A stretch of 64,000 nucleotides of DNA from NCBI RefSeq assembly GCF_014174405.1, contig NZ_JACEGA010000001.1:2447001-2511000 (forward strand). Direction: 5' to 3'. Made by a program: the position numbers and the translations under genes. Positions 37,609-47,885 of this stretch are shown here, piece after piece (the first letter of the stretch is position 1; each line of letters opens with the position of its first letter). The notes beneath the pieces were generated by a model. It was given only the letters and a program-made list of their open reading frames with translations, searched no databases and was not told the DNA's origin. The DNA comes from Variimorphobacter saccharofermentans (lineage in GTDB: Bacteria; Bacillota; Clostridia; Lachnospirales; Lachnospiraceae).

Positions 37609-40590
37609 CTAGAACTTAATGGAATAAACAGCAGAAAACTTACTATATACTTTTTTATTTCCCACTATCTTATAAGCTCTTACCTTATAGTAGTAGGTTT
37701 TTTTACTTGATAACCCGGAATTAATAAAGTGTAAGGAGGTAGTGGTCTTTGTGAGCTTATAGGGATTGTCCAATGATGAAGTCCTGTATACCTCATACCC
37801 GTTTGCACCATTTACCTTATCCCACGTGAACTGTATGGTACCAGTTGCTTTCTTCACTAATTTTACATTAGTCGGTGTTGTCGGAATCGGTGCAGTACTC
37901 ATCACCGATGTATAGCTACTATATACCTTTTTCGACCCCTGATTACGAAAGGCTCTCACTTTATAGTAGTATTCCTTTCCTGTGGTTAATCCATTATTGG
38001 TGTAGGTCGTAGCTGTAGTCTCTTTGAGCATTTTATAACTTCCTGTTTCCGTTTCTGCTCTATATATTTGGTAACCGGATGCACCATTTACTGTTCCCCA
38101 AGTGACTTTTATCTTGTCATGATCGGAAGATACCGTCTTTAAGCTGGTAGGCACCGCGAGTTTAACTTCAACAACACAGGATGCTGTTTTATCGCCTCCA
38201 GCTGTAGCGGTAACGGTTGCAGTTCCTACTCCCTTCGTTATTATTGTTCCATCGGGATCCACTGTTACTACCGTCTTATCACTACTTGTCCAAGTCACTT
38301 TCCTGTCATCCAATGCCTTAGCTGGAAGAAATCCTACTGTAAGGCTTGATTTTTTACCCAGATCCAGCTTAAGATTTTGCTTATTTAAAGTAATACCGGT
38401 TATATCGGTCTCTACATTCACCTTAATGGATGCTGTAAAGGAGCCTCCTTTTATCGTTATGGTTGCATTACCTCTTTTGCGTGCGGTGATTATACCTTTG
38501 GAATATGTCACTATTGATTCATCGGAAGATGTTACTTTAATCTCATCCGTTGTATCTACGGGCTGTATTACCAGCGGTAAATCCTGTGTTTCTCCCACTA
38601 TGAAAGACATCTTATCCTTGGTAACTGTTAATGATTTGAGAGGGTTTACCACTGTCACCGGAATATGGTGGGTCAATTCCCCTACATTAACCGTTATTAC
38701 TGTACTTCCTGCTTTCACAGCAGTAACAACTCCCTCTACTACGGTAGCCACAGCTTCATCCTCACTTTTCCAGAGGGTGGTCTTGTTATCGGATGTATCA
38801 ACTGGATAGAAGGAAATCACAACTCGTTTTGAATCTCCTTGGTTTAGCGTTAATTTATCATAGTTTGAAGAAATCTCTTTAAGAGGATTTAATACGGTCA
38901 CAGTACAATTAACAGATAAGGATGCAGTTTCTGCTGTAATAACCGCTGTACCCTGATTAATAGCATAAATACGTCCGTGTTCAACCTTAGCAACCGAAGG
39001 ATTCGAGCTTTTCCATGTAATTGTACGGTTCGTAGTATTAACTGGTGTAAAATTAACCGAAAGCTTTTGAGCTTCTCCTTTATTTAATATAATCTGATTT
39101 TGACTGAGTTCAATCGATACGGGTTGTATGATTGCTCCTCCAACAATCATTCTGCAGTTCGCTGAGAACTTCCCCATAACAGCCGTAATTTCAGCTTCTC
39201 CTGTCTGAAGTCCCTTCACACTTCCGTTCTCATCAACAATAGCTACGGAAGGATTCGAACTGGTCCACTGAATAGTACCCATGATATCAGAAGAAATTTC
39301 AGGATAAAATAACGGTTTCAACTGATAGGTTTCATTTATTTCAATATTCTTAACCGCTTCTTCGAAAAACATTTCCTCTAAGGGCAGATTAATAATCTGA
39401 TAATATTTCGGATGATTAGCTCTGAAAAAGGATTCTGCATAGGAGTTTTTATATACTAATACACCGGAATATGGGAATTCGCCTTTCCCAATACTCATAA
39501 CGCTGGCTGGAATCGTAATCGGTCTTAGTACCTCGCATCCATAAAATGCCCAATCACCAATACTTGTTAATCCCTCCGGTAAAGTGATACTGATTAGATT
39601 TTCACATTCATAAAATGCATAATTTCCGATTTCTATTACCTTGCTCTGAAGTCTTATACTGGCTAGACTTTTACATTTAAAAAAGGTAAAATCTTCAATC
39701 TCAGATACCGCATATGGGATCTTAATACTTGTTAAACTTTCACAGTGATAAAAAGCAAATGCACCAATCTGGGTAATCGAATCAGGGAGATAGATACTCT
39801 TTAAACTAATACAGTTTGTAAAAGCATACTTCCCAATTGAAGTAATCCCTTCCGGTAAATATACTGATGTCAGACTGGAGCAATTTCGAAATAAATTATC
39901 TTCAATGCTTGACATACTATCGGGAATGGTGATACTCGTTAAGCTTATACAACCTTCAAAAGCACCAGCACCAATGCTCTCAATCTTATTTGGCAGATTT
40001 GACAGGGTAAGCTTTTTACAATTATAAAAAGCATCTTTTCCGATATGGGTTAAATCTTCCGGAAGCTTCGTAATATTCAACGAGCTACTATTGTAAAAGG
40101 CATCATCTCCTATATACGTTATACCATCTGGAAAGTTCAATCCGGATAGCTTGCTGCATCCAAAAAAGGTTCCTCGTTCAATACGAGTGATTCCTTTCGG
40201 AATATTAATGCTGGTTAGATTACTACAATTAAAAAAGGCACCCTCTCCAATGGCTCTTATAGTGTCAGGTAATGATATTTTTGTAATATCCTTTGCATCG
40301 GAAAAGGAACCTGCTCCGATTTCTACCACATTATATATCATTCTTTGATTTGTAACTGTGGTCGGAATGATTATCTCCCCTGACAGATTCATTTCCTCTG
40401 AATAAATGAGTTTTACCGTACCGTTTTCTGTCACCGTGGGTTCACTCAGAATTTTGTAGGTCATTGTCTGGCCTTCATTTGTATAGGTAAAGATACCTCC
40501 AACATAAGCATATGTAGGCGAATCCTTCATCAATAATAGTAGAATTGTTGTGATAAACAACACAAGCAGATGTTTCCCTTTGATGTTCAT
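37609..40590 (-). CDS. Secreted leucine-rich repeat (BspA-type) protein with Ig-like and FN3 domains
   Basis: 993 residues. Signal peptide (about 1-29). Residues about 70-390 hold a dozen 23-residue BspA-type LRR units with the pattern IGxxAFxxCxxLTSIxIP. About 400-805 has five Big2 (bacterial Ig-like) domains, each with VTWTSSNPSVAxV-like and GTAxITA-like strands; about 810-993 has two fibronectin type III domains ending KVYSKFSAVYSIKF. No LPXTG or S-layer motif, so retention at the surface is unclear. Such proteins mediate binding to surfaces or polymers. Its stop lies next to a short repeat element. Confidence 0.87.
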   Translation of the reverse strand: MNIKGKHLLVLFITTILLLLMKDSPTYAYVGGIFTYTNEGQTMTYKILSEPTVTENGTVKLIYSEEMNLSGEIIIPTTVTNQRMIYNVVEIGAGSFSDAKDITKISLPDTIRAIGEGAFFNCSNLTSINIPKGITRIERGTFFGCSKLSGLNFPDGITYIGDDAFYNSSSLNITKLPEDLTHIGKDAFYNCKKLTLSNLPNKIESIGAGAFEGCISLTSITIPDSMSSIEDNLFRNCSSLTSVYLPEGITSIGKYAFTNCISLKSIYLPDSITQIGAFAFYHCESLTSIKIPYAVSEIEDFTFFKCKSLASIRLQSKVIEIGNYAFYECENLISITLPEGLTSIGDWAFYGCEVLRPITIPASVMSIGKGEFPYSGVLVYKNSYAESFFRANHPKYYQIINLPLEEMFFEEAVKNIEINETYQLKPLFYPEISSDIMGTIQWTSSNPSVAIVDENGSVKGLQTGEAEITAVMGKFSANCRMIVGGAIIQPVSIELSQNQIILNKGEAQKLSVNFTPVNTTNRTITWKSSNPSVAKVEHGRIYAINQGTAVITAETASLSVNCTVTVLNPLKEISSNYDKLTLNQGDSKRVVISFYPVDTSDNKTTLWKSEDEAVATVVEGVVTAVKAGSTVITVNVGELTHHIPVTVVNPLKSLTVTKDKMSFIVGETQDLPLVIQPVDTTDEIKVTSSDESIVTYSKGIITARKRGNATITIKGGSFTASIKVNVETDITGITLNKQNLKLDLGKKSSLTVGFLPAKALDDRKVTWTSSDKTVVTVDPDGTIITKGVGTATVTATAGGDKTASCVVEVKLAVPTSLKTVSSDHDKIKVTWGTVNGASGYQIYRAETETGSYKMLKETTATTYTNNGLTTGKEYYYKVRAFRNQGSKKVYSSYTSVMSTAPIPTTPTNVKLVKKATGTIQFTWDKVNGANGYEVYRTSSLDNPYKLTKTTTSLHFINSGLSSKKTYYYKVRAYKIVGNKKVYSKFSAVYSIKF

Positions 40591-40744
40591 TATCCATTCT
40601 CCTTACTAATTCAAACAACAAGTTTACATAATTAGTTTACATAATACATTCTACTAACTCATTCTAAATAAATCAAACTGAAATATATGACAATAATCAA
40701 TACGTTATTATATTTCAACATTAATCCAAAGCTCTAACTTAATA

Positions 40745-40940
40745 AAAGGGACTGCAGCATGATATATAAGCAGGGCTATGACTTACCTCACACACAGACG
40801 GAATTACATATTACTGTTTTTGTATGTCTCATGCGAATAAGAATATTCGCTTGATTCATACATAATACAGCAATGAGTTCTTCCGACAGTGCATTATGGT
40901 AAGTCATAGCCCTGCTTATATATTATGCTGCAGTCCCTTT
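40745..40940. repeat. Structured intergenic repeat, long form (copy 4)
   Basis: 196 bp. The arms from AAAGGGACTGCAGCAT (40745) and its complement ending at 40940 pair nearly perfectly for over 40 bp (one mismatch in the first 16). The interior is homologous to copy 2 in reverse orientation and to copy 5. Its right end includes part of the stop codon of the neighbouring minus-strand reading frame (40939-40941). Confidence 0.8.
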
Positions 40941-42432
40941 ATTCTTCTACATTATTTTTTTGTAATATTTCGATGACCTGATCCATACATCCAGCAAATT
41001 CACGTAATTTTGCGGCAATTTTTTCTCGTTTTACTTTATTCTGCAATGCTTCCAGTGTAATATTAAAGCCTCCTCCTATTGCTTCTAAATCCTCTCCATC
41101 CTGCTCATTCCATAAATGTTTCATCTTATCATATAGTCCTCGAATTTCATCCAAATATTTCAATTTCGGATTTAAGGTTTGCGCTTTTTCTAAAAAGCTA
41201 TGGCAGCAACTACTATTCGTAGCAAGATTGCAGACATAAACCGTATACATTGGCCAATCGTCAAACTCTTCCGGTTTCATATTATCAAACCGACCATTTT
41301 CAATATCTGTTGCCCAAGAACGGAACGCCTCCGCACCAAAGCAATATCCCTCTGTTTTTATTGTAAGGAATTTTGGCAAGGAAATAATGCGTTTACGGTA
41401 AATCTCAGATAATACTACTTCCTTTTTCTTTTCCCCGACAAAAACCCAACCATTACTTGCCTCTTGTCCAATCATAAGGTCATTTGGAATTAAATCAATG
41501 CTTGCTATTCTCTGAGGCTCAGGTTTATCAGAATTCATATATAACAGTGTCTTTCCATAATCCTCATAGCCAACAAATACTCCCCAGCCCCAAAGATTTC
41601 TTGGCATCTTACTCCATAGATTAAATATTACCGATACTCCCTTATCTATGTAGGCAATCAGGGTTTGAAGATACATTTCCAGATTGCTAGATAGCTGTTT
41701 TAGAGTAACAAAGGTACTTGCGTAACCACACGCTTCAAATATTGATTCAATATATTCCGTATTACCCTTTTCACTCAAGATATAGTCCGTTGCTCCGTCA
41801 CCTCGAAAATGATCATAGGCATAGACCTGAGCAAAATTGTCCCCTGTTAAGCCTGCAAAAAAACTATAATCATACTCCTTTTCACCCAGGCACTCCATAA
41901 CGTATTTCGCACATCCGTTAAACCAGTAATTTTCGCCGTAATGCAGCGTAATAACCTGGTGTATGTTCGATATTATATTATTACTCTGTTTCATCGACAT
42001 AATAAGCTCTCCTTGCTTTATATTTGTTTTGGGGGTCGTTCTTAATTGTGAAACCTTGATGGATTTAAAATACTTCTTTCCCTGTCCATTAGAGCCAATG
42101 ATAATGGTTTGGGGCTTCTGAAGATATAAATCCATATCCATATATGGGAAGCCTACTCCACAATATCTTACTTCTCCATTGATAATTACTGCGAAATGCT
42201 GTTCTCCGACAATCCATGTTAATGTGTTATACTCATTCTTCTTAATTTTACCAAGCTTCGGATAGCAAAAATAGTTCTCAATTATGGGTTGATGAAAGCA
42301 AATGGCTTCCTTGGAAAGTCTTTTATCTGCTTTGTTCTCCATATTGATACCAAACATACAATTCCCATGGTAAAATCGGATACTCCCTTCGTCGCTTCCA
42401 TAACCAAATCGCTCGCTTTCCTCTTCCGGCAT
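40939..42432 (-). pseudogene. C-terminal segment: jelly-roll-like and C39/BtrH-like modules
   Basis: Open for 497 codons from an internal ATG (MPEEESERFGYGSDEG). About 10-135 looks like a concanavalin-like beta-sandwich (WIVGEQHFAVIINGEVRYCG). About 150-310 resembles the BtrH/C39 papain-like fold with ENYWFNGCAKYVMECLG at the Cys position, but the region expected to hold the His reads WGWGVFVGYEDYG, so a protease triad is not evident. The tail is helical. Could be translated on its own only if a start were supplied; no good ribosome site precedes the ATG. Confidence 0.6.
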
Positions 42433-42501
42433 AAACTCTATATCAATACGGAATGGTATTCGTACGGAAACATTCGTAGACAGTGTTCTTGCAGTAATAA
42501 A

Positions 42502-43278
42502 TCAAATATATTCTGCTTCTCCTGTCTCAAGTATTTTATAATGAGGGTAATTGATGGGTGTTATTTCATTCAACGGAATAGGACATTCATATAATACGGG
42601 ATTTGCCTGTTCTAATTCTTCTAAGGTAATATCTAATATTTGTTCACCAGGGTCATATTGTTCTGCGATCGGTTGTCGTTTCTTCACAGGTAACAATACA
42701 TTCACTTTATCCCTTCTGCTATCAGTAGAAATTACGGTTTCTATAAGTGATTCGTGTCTTAATCCTCCATCATGACGATAATCAACTTCATAGTAACTAT
42801 TATCATCAAAGGTTTTAATCATTCTTTGATGAAACGAAGGGATGTCATCATCTGCATAAATTCCTCCTACAGCAAATAGGCCACCTTCTAATACATAATC
42901 TCTATAAGGACTGTCATTGAAGAGTTCATTATCAATTTTTTGGATAATAACAGTCTGAGCATTATCATCCTGATACTCAAATAATGTATGGCTACCCGGA
43001 GTACCATAGGGTATTTTATTACTTCCCAGCCAGTCCCAAAATCGATTTACATCGGATATTCCAGTGTCCTTTCGAATACTGGATAACATACGCATGGATG
43101 GCAAATCGACTATGGTCAGATCAAGTGGAGTAGAAACGAGATCAGTAAGAGCGGAAAGTCGTTCATAAGTAACCTCACGATTATCATATGAATCTGTTAC
43201 AAGCTGCTTCTCCATCTTTTCATATAAAAGCGGTAACGCTGAGATATGATTAATACCATTATTTATCATAGCCTGCAT
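42502..43278 (-). pseudogene. Middle segment: effector-binding region
   Basis: 258 codons. Opening MQAMINNGINHISALPLLYEKME continues the dimer helix of the MerR head; the rest (PSMRMLSS, FWDWLGSNKIPYGTPGSH, YEVDYRHDGGLRHESLIE, LPVKKRQP) looks like a duplicated GyrI-like ligand domain. Ends at TGA 42502-42504 directly after EAEYI. Confidence 0.6.
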
Positions 43279-43293
43279 AAATTTATTGATAAT

Positions 43294-43596
43294 CTATTTT
43301 AATTCCTTCAGTGCAAATATCTCTTGATCAATAGAGTTTATACGTGTTACAAAGCTCTCTACCAGAACTGTCATATCACGACTTTCATATATTCTGATAA
43401 TATCTTTAATTGGTATTTGCATTTTTCTTAATACGATGATCTGCTTAATCCGCTCTACATTCTCGTTATCGTAAAAACGATATTTTTCGAACTGCATGCG
43501 AATACTCTGAATAAGCCCCATTTGTTCATAATAGCGAAGCGTTCGAGAAGAGATGCCTAACTGACTCGTCAAGTCGGTGGTTTTCATCAGCTCCAT
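43294..43596 (-). pseudogene. N-terminal segment: MerR helix-turn-helix
   Basis: 100 codons; TTDLTSQLGISSRTLRYYEQMGLI is the canonical MerR winged helix start and KMQIPIKDIIRIYE follows. Stops at TAG within the dimerisation helix. As a free protein it could still bind DNA as a truncated dimer, but it would lack ligand response. Confidence 0.7.
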
Positions 43597-43649
43597 AGTT
43601 TGCCCCCCACATAGTTATTAAATAAGTACGCGTCCTTATTATTAGTTTC

Positions 43650-43680
43650 ATTATACCACTTGACGTTGCGTCAAAGTCAA
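43650..43680 (-). promoter_or_regulatory. MerR-type promoter (19-bp spacer) of the broken regulator
   Basis: On the minus strand TTGACT (43675-43680) and TATAAT (43650-43655) are 19 bp apart, the long spacer typical of MerR-regulated promoters. The spacer contains the dyad CTTTGACG-CAA-CGTCAAG, centred between the hexamers. It lies 54 bp before the MerR start, so it is the autoregulated site. Confidence 0.75.
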
Positions 43681-43721
43681 TCGATATTAGTAAAGAAATA
43701 AGACTTTCTAATAATATAAAA

Positions 43722-43759
43722 AAGGCATACTAACTCGAAAAATATCCGATTAGATGCCT
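43722..43759 (-). terminator. Terminator behind the phzF remnant
   Basis: On the minus strand AGGCATCTAATCG pairs with CGAGTTAGTATGCCT (two bulges) and is followed by TTTTTTATATT. It lies 30 bp beyond the remnant's stop codon. Confidence 0.7.
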
Positions 43760-43788
43760 GATTATTATTTATAAAGATTAGTAGCTAC

Positions 43789-44040
43789 TTAATGAAGATA
43801 ATATTTTCCTTCTATTCTGGTAGTAGCGCAGCCACCAAATAAAATTCTGTCTGTGTTGTTTTCTGTATATCGTTTTAATTTTACTACATTCGGATTCTGT
43901 AAGGATACACCTTGCTCTATTGAGAAATCTTCCGTCCAGAGATTATTATGAATCAAATAATACCCGAAGGCGGAATTGCCCGAACCTGTCGCTGGATCTT
44001 CAAGATATCCAAGCTTACCGTCAACAAAAGAATAATAGGA
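43789..44040 (-). pseudogene. Remnant of a PhzF family isomerase (C-terminal 83 residues)
   Basis: The minus strand is open from the repeat element to TAA at 43789-43791. The translation has FVDGKLGYLEDPATGSGNS (the EDPATGS motif of PhzF/diaminopimelate-epimerase-fold proteins), then SIEQGVSLQNP and FGGCATTRIEGKYYL, the family's end. Full-length PhzF proteins have about 260-300 residues. The coding match stops exactly where the repeat at 44038 begins, and there is no start codon. The rest of the gene is absent. Confidence 0.75.
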
Positions 44041-44110
44041 TGTTGCATTAAATATCAGCAGGGATAACTACGGTAAGTAATTATCCCTGCTGATTTATTA
44101 TACAACATCC
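44038..44110. repeat. Structured intergenic repeat, short form (copy 5), at the phzF break
   Basis: 73 bp; GGATGTTGCATTAAATATCA (from 44038) pairs with the arm ending ACAACATCC at 44110, and the stem continues through GCAGGGATAA. It is an internally deleted form of the long element: outer arms present, centre reduced to CTACGGTAAG. It follows the binding-protein gene of importer 3 and may terminate it. Confidence 0.7.
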
Positions 44111-44143
44111 CCTATCGGGTATATGTTATGGATTATAATTCAT

Positions 44144-45802
44144 TTACTCTGCGATATCTGCGTACATAAAGAACCAGTATCCGTATGGTGAATGCCAAGC
44201 ATCTTTAATCTTATCACTTTGTAAGTAGAAGTCATTATAATATGCAATCGGAATACATGCTGCATCTTCCATCATAATATCCTCTGCTTTATGAAGTGCC
44301 GCAGAACGTTCTGCCGGATCCGTTGTCTTCCGAGATATCTCCATAGCCGCATCGTATTCCGGATTGTTGTATTTACCATCATTATTTCCGTTGGTACTTA
44401 TGAACAAGTCTAACATATTCGATGGATCACTGTAATCGCCAACCCATCCGTTTCTGGATATCTGATAATCACCGGCACGACGCATCGGTGTGAAGCTGGA
44501 CCATTCAACGATTTCAACCTCTAATGTAATTCCAAGCTCAGCCCATGCCTGCTGTAAATACTCTGCAACTACCTTGTGATAACCCATATCGTTGGTACTA
44601 TAGGTAATAACAGGAAAACCTTCTCCATTCGGATATCCAGCTTCTGCTAATACCTTCTTTGCTTCCTCTAGATTGGCTTTGAAATTGGAAGTATCAATGT
44701 AGGGCTTTCCTCCATTCGCATTGTCTATAAAAGGTTTGCCATCCGTATCAATCCAGCCAGGTCCCATAAAGTTGGATGCAGGTGAATAGGTTCCCTGCAT
44801 TAAGGTACCTGCAACGTACTCACGGTCAACAGCCAGACTTAACGCCTTACGTACTAATTTATTGTTGAAAGGTTCAATGGCATCATTTAAGGAAACATAA
44901 TAAGTACCGATAATTGGCTCCACATAGAAGTCACTATTACCCTGAAGACTAGGAATCTCCTCTGTCGGTACATCCTTAATCATTAAAACTTCACCGGATT
45001 TGTATGCACTATAAGCCGCATTTGAATCCTCCATAAGTACAAATTTAATACTATCTAACTTGATGGCATCTGCATTCCAGTAATTTGGATTTTTCTTCAT
45101 AGTTATATGGGAGCCAGGTACCCATTCAGAAATATAGAAGGAACCATTTCCAATATAGGTTTCAGCCTTTGTTGCCCATGCGTCTCCATTTGCTTCAATA
45201 GTAGCCTGTTGAACGGGACTTAATGTAGCAAATGCAGCAATACTTGCAAAATATGGACAATTCGTTGATAATTCCACTACGAAGGTTTTATCATCCGGTG
45301 CAGATACTCCGAGGGCATCTAAGTTACCCGCAATTGCCTCGTCATATCCCTTAACCATGGATAATACTGTTTCTGCATAGGGAGCAGCAACCAATGGATC
45401 ACATACTCGTTTCCAGCTATATACAAAGTCCTTAGCAGTCAACGGGCTTCCGTCAGACCATTTTAAGCCGTCACGTAAGTGGAAGGTCCATGTCAATCCA
45501 TCCTCAGACACCTCATAGGTTTCTGCCTGACCTGGAGCAATCTGATTATTCTTGTCAATGATTAATAAGCATTCATGTGTATACAGAAGCATATTACCAC
45601 CATCAACAGCACTGTTTAATGCTGGATCTATCGTTTCCGGATCCGGACCAATCTGAACAGCCAGTTGCTTCTCTTCTGTAACATTTTTTTCATTCTTGGA
45701 ATCCGTTTTAGAAGTTGTTTTGCTATCCTTTGAACCACAAGCTGCTAAGCCCATAGTTAAAACCAGAACAACTGCTAGTAAAATAGCCACTTTTCTTTTC
45801 AT
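44144..45802 (-). CDS. Oligopeptide-binding lipoprotein (OppA-like), system 3
   Basis: 552 residues. Signal peptide with lipobox LAAC at about 19-22, Lys/Ser/Thr linker, then the family 5 fold: KWSDGSPLTAKDFVYSWKR is characteristic of OppA/MppA peptide-binding proteins, as are the TIDPALN region and YNDFYLQSDKI near the end. Binds extracellular oligopeptides for the importer encoded upstream. Last gene of the order permease B, C, ATPase D, F, binding protein. Confidence 0.9.
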   Translation of the reverse strand: MKRKVAILLAVVLVLTMGLAACGSKDSKTTSKTDSKNEKNVTEEKQLAVQIGPDPETIDPALNSAVDGGNMLLYTHECLLIIDKNNQIAPGQAETYEVSEDGLTWTFHLRDGLKWSDGSPLTAKDFVYSWKRVCDPLVAAPYAETVLSMVKGYDEAIAGNLDALGVSAPDDKTFVVELSTNCPYFASIAAFATLSPVQQATIEANGDAWATKAETYIGNGSFYISEWVPGSHITMKKNPNYWNADAIKLDSIKFVLMEDSNAAYSAYKSGEVLMIKDVPTEEIPSLQGNSDFYVEPIIGTYYVSLNDAIEPFNNKLVRKALSLAVDREYVAGTLMQGTYSPASNFMGPGWIDTDGKPFIDNANGGKPYIDTSNFKANLEEAKKVLAEAGYPNGEGFPVITYSTNDMGYHKVVAEYLQQAWAELGITLEVEIVEWSSFTPMRRAGDYQISRNGWVGDYSDPSNMLDLFISTNGNNDGKYNNPEYDAAMEISRKTTDPAERSAALHKAEDIMMEDAACIPIAYYNDFYLQSDKIKDAWHSPYGYWFFMYADIAE

Positions 45803-45877
45803 AATATCCTCCTTTTTAATATTAAATATATATATACAATCTGCATAAAGCTTTATACAAACTGTTATACCTCTTAA

Positions 45878-46867
45878 TCAGTTCAAGCGATCCAGATGAT
45901 GGCAGGCTGTAAAATGTCCAGGAGCCACTTCTCTCCATTCCGGTTCCATCTCCGCACATTGGTTATCCGCATAGGGGCATCTTGTACGGAATCTGCATCC
46001 GGAAGGTGGGTTCAGAGGACTTGGCACATCTCCCTTTAGAATAATTCGCTTGCTAGTTCGTGCAGTCTTTGGATCTGCTACCGGAATTGCAGAAATCAGC
46101 GATCTGGTATATGGATGCATGTTATGGAAGGCTATTTCGTTACTATCTGCCAGTTCCACCAGCTTACCAAGATACATTACACCGATTCTGTTGGAGATAT
46201 GTTTTACAACGGATATATCATGAGCTATGAATAAATATGTTAATCCGAACTCCGACTGCAGATCTTCAAACATATTGATCACCTGCGCTTGAATTGAAAC
46301 ATCCAATGCCGATATGGGCTCATCACATATTATAAATTCCGGGTTTACAGCAAGGGCACGGGCAATTCCCACTCTTTGACGTTGTCCTCCGGAGAATTCA
46401 TGGGCATATCGGTTTGCATGCTCCGAATTAAGCCCCACACTCTCCAACATGGATATAATTCTATCCCGTCTTTCTCCTTTGCTTGAGGCTAATTTATGGA
46501 TATCAATAGCTTCACCGACAATATCACCTACTGTCATTCTTGGATCAAGACTTGCATAGGGATCCTGAAATACAATTTGCATTTTTTGACGATAGGGCAG
46601 CATATTTACTGCAATACGTTTCTCGCTATCATATATCACTTCATTCTTATATGTAATCCGTGCGGAGGTCGGCTCATATAGACGTAGAATACTTCTTCCT
46701 GTCGTACTTTTTCCGCATCCGCTTTCTCCAACCAGCCCTAATGTTTCCCCTTTATTGATGTAAAAGGACACATCATCCACAGCTTTTAAGTATCTTTTTC
46801 GTTTTCCGAACCCTCCGATAGGGAAATACTGTTTTAAATGTTCTACCTGCAATAATTTTTCACCCAT
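45878..46867 (-). CDS. Oligopeptide ABC importer ATPase (OppF-like), system 3
   Basis: 329 residues. Walker [11 protein letters not shown]-loop VFQDPYASLDP, signature FSGGQRQR, Walker B FIICDEPISALD, H-loop FIAHD, and the cysteine-rich C-terminal GCRFRTRCPYADNQC. Directly abuts the OppD-like gene (one-base spacing). Forms a heterodimer with it. Confidence 0.92.
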   Translation of the reverse strand: MGEKLLQVEHLKQYFPIGGFGKRKRYLKAVDDVSFYINKGETLGLVGESGCGKSTTGRSILRLYEPTSARITYKNEVIYDSEKRIAVNMLPYRQKMQIVFQDPYASLDPRMTVGDIVGEAIDIHKLASSKGERRDRIISMLESVGLNSEHANRYAHEFSGGQRQRVGIARALAVNPEFIICDEPISALDVSIQAQVINMFEDLQSEFGLTYLFIAHDISVVKHISNRIGVMYLGKLVELADSNEIAFHNMHPYTRSLISAIPVADPKTARTSKRIILKGDVPSPLNPPSGCRFRTRCPYADNQCAEMEPEWREVAPGHFTACHHLDRLN

Positions 46868-47878
46868 TCAGATTACCTCCCTATCATTCGACATCTCACT
46901 TTTTTGGTTCATCCAGCAATATGAAATGTGAGTATCACTAATATTGGTTAACGGTGGCATTTCCTTAAGGCAGATTTTCATGCATTCTGCACATCTGGGT
47001 GCAAATGGACACCCCTTAGGAGGATTGAGTAAGTCAACAGGATTTCCCTCAATAGGTACTAATCTTTCGTGTTCCTTTGCATCAAGACGTGGAATACTTC
47101 TTAATAATCCCTTGGTATATTCATGCTTCGTATTATAGAAAATCTCATCGGTTGTACCATATTCCACAATCTTTCCGGCATACATAACAGCAATCTTCTC
47201 GCACATGCTTGCCACAATTCCTAAATCATGTGTGATCATCATGATGGACATTTGCAGCTTGTCTTTCAACTCCAGCATAAGTTCCAATATCTGTGCCTGG
47301 ATTGTTACATCCAAAGCCGTCGTTGGCTCATCCGCAATCAGAAGCTTCGGCTCACAGGCTAAGGCAATTGCAATCATGACACGCTGACGCATTCCTCCCG
47401 ATAACTCGTGGGGATACTGTTTTAATCTCTTCTCCGGTTCGTTAATTCCAACCAGTGTCAGCAATTCGATTGCGCGTTTGCGTGCTTGCTTTTTATCAAT
47501 ATTTTTATGTAATAAAATCACTTCCATGATCTGATTTCCAATGGTAAATACGGGATTTAGACTGGTCATGGGATCTTGAAATATTATAGATATTTCATTG
47601 CCTCTGATTTTACGAATCTCTTTTATGGACATTTCATGAATTTTGTGTTCGTTAAACTCCAGGGTTCCGCCAATCAGCTTTCCGGGATGTGCAGTTAAAC
47701 CCATGAGACTGTAGGCTGTAACGGACTTGCCAGAGCCACTCTCTCCAACAATTCCAAGTACTTCACCCTGATTAAGATGTAAAGATACATCATTCAAGGC
47801 TTTTACCTCTCCGGCCGGAGTAAAGAACGAAAGCTTTTCATTTTTAATTTCTACTAAATATTGTCCCATCCTTCCCAT
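46868..47878 (-). CDS. Oligopeptide ABC importer ATPase (OppD-like), system 3
   Basis: 336 residues (or 333 from the ATG at 47869, which has better AAAGG spacing). Walker [10 protein letters not shown], signature LSGGMRQR, Walker [14 protein letters not shown]-loop MITHD, C-terminal GCPFAPRCAECMKIC. Typical OppD. Confidence 0.92.
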   Translation of the reverse strand: MGRMGQYLVEIKNEKLSFFTPAGEVKALNDVSLHLNQGEVLGIVGESGSGKSVTAYSLMGLTAHPGKLIGGTLEFNEHKIHEMSIKEIRKIRGNEISIIFQDPMTSLNPVFTIGNQIMEVILLHKNIDKKQARKRAIELLTLVGINEPEKRLKQYPHELSGGMRQRVMIAIALACEPKLLIADEPTTALDVTIQAQILELMLELKDKLQMSIMMITHDLGIVASMCEKIAVMYAGKIVEYGTTDEIFYNTKHEYTKGLLRSIPRLDAKEHERLVPIEGNPVDLLNPPKGCPFAPRCAECMKICLKEMPPLTNISDTHISYCWMNQKSEMSNDREVI

Positions 47879-47885
47879 CCTTTCG

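Larger units (their letters stand above)
40939..43596 (-). pseudogene. Long MerR regulator fused to effector, jelly-roll-like and C39-like modules; two in-frame stops
   Basis: 886 codons in one frame, interrupted only by TAG at 43294-43296 and TGA at 42502-42504. No frameshift: five sense codons (IINKF) join the TAG to the next ATG, and 23 sense codons (from FITARTLS) join the TGA to the last segment. The order is MerR helix-turn-helix, coiled region, GyrI-like effector region, a beta-sandwich-like part with SIRFYHGN, and a C39/BtrH-like part. The homologous domain order in one polypeptide is what I recall for this regulator type. Either the gene is decaying by point mutation, or the stops are read through. 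The 19-bp-spacer MerR promoter upstream is intact. Confidence 0.7.
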
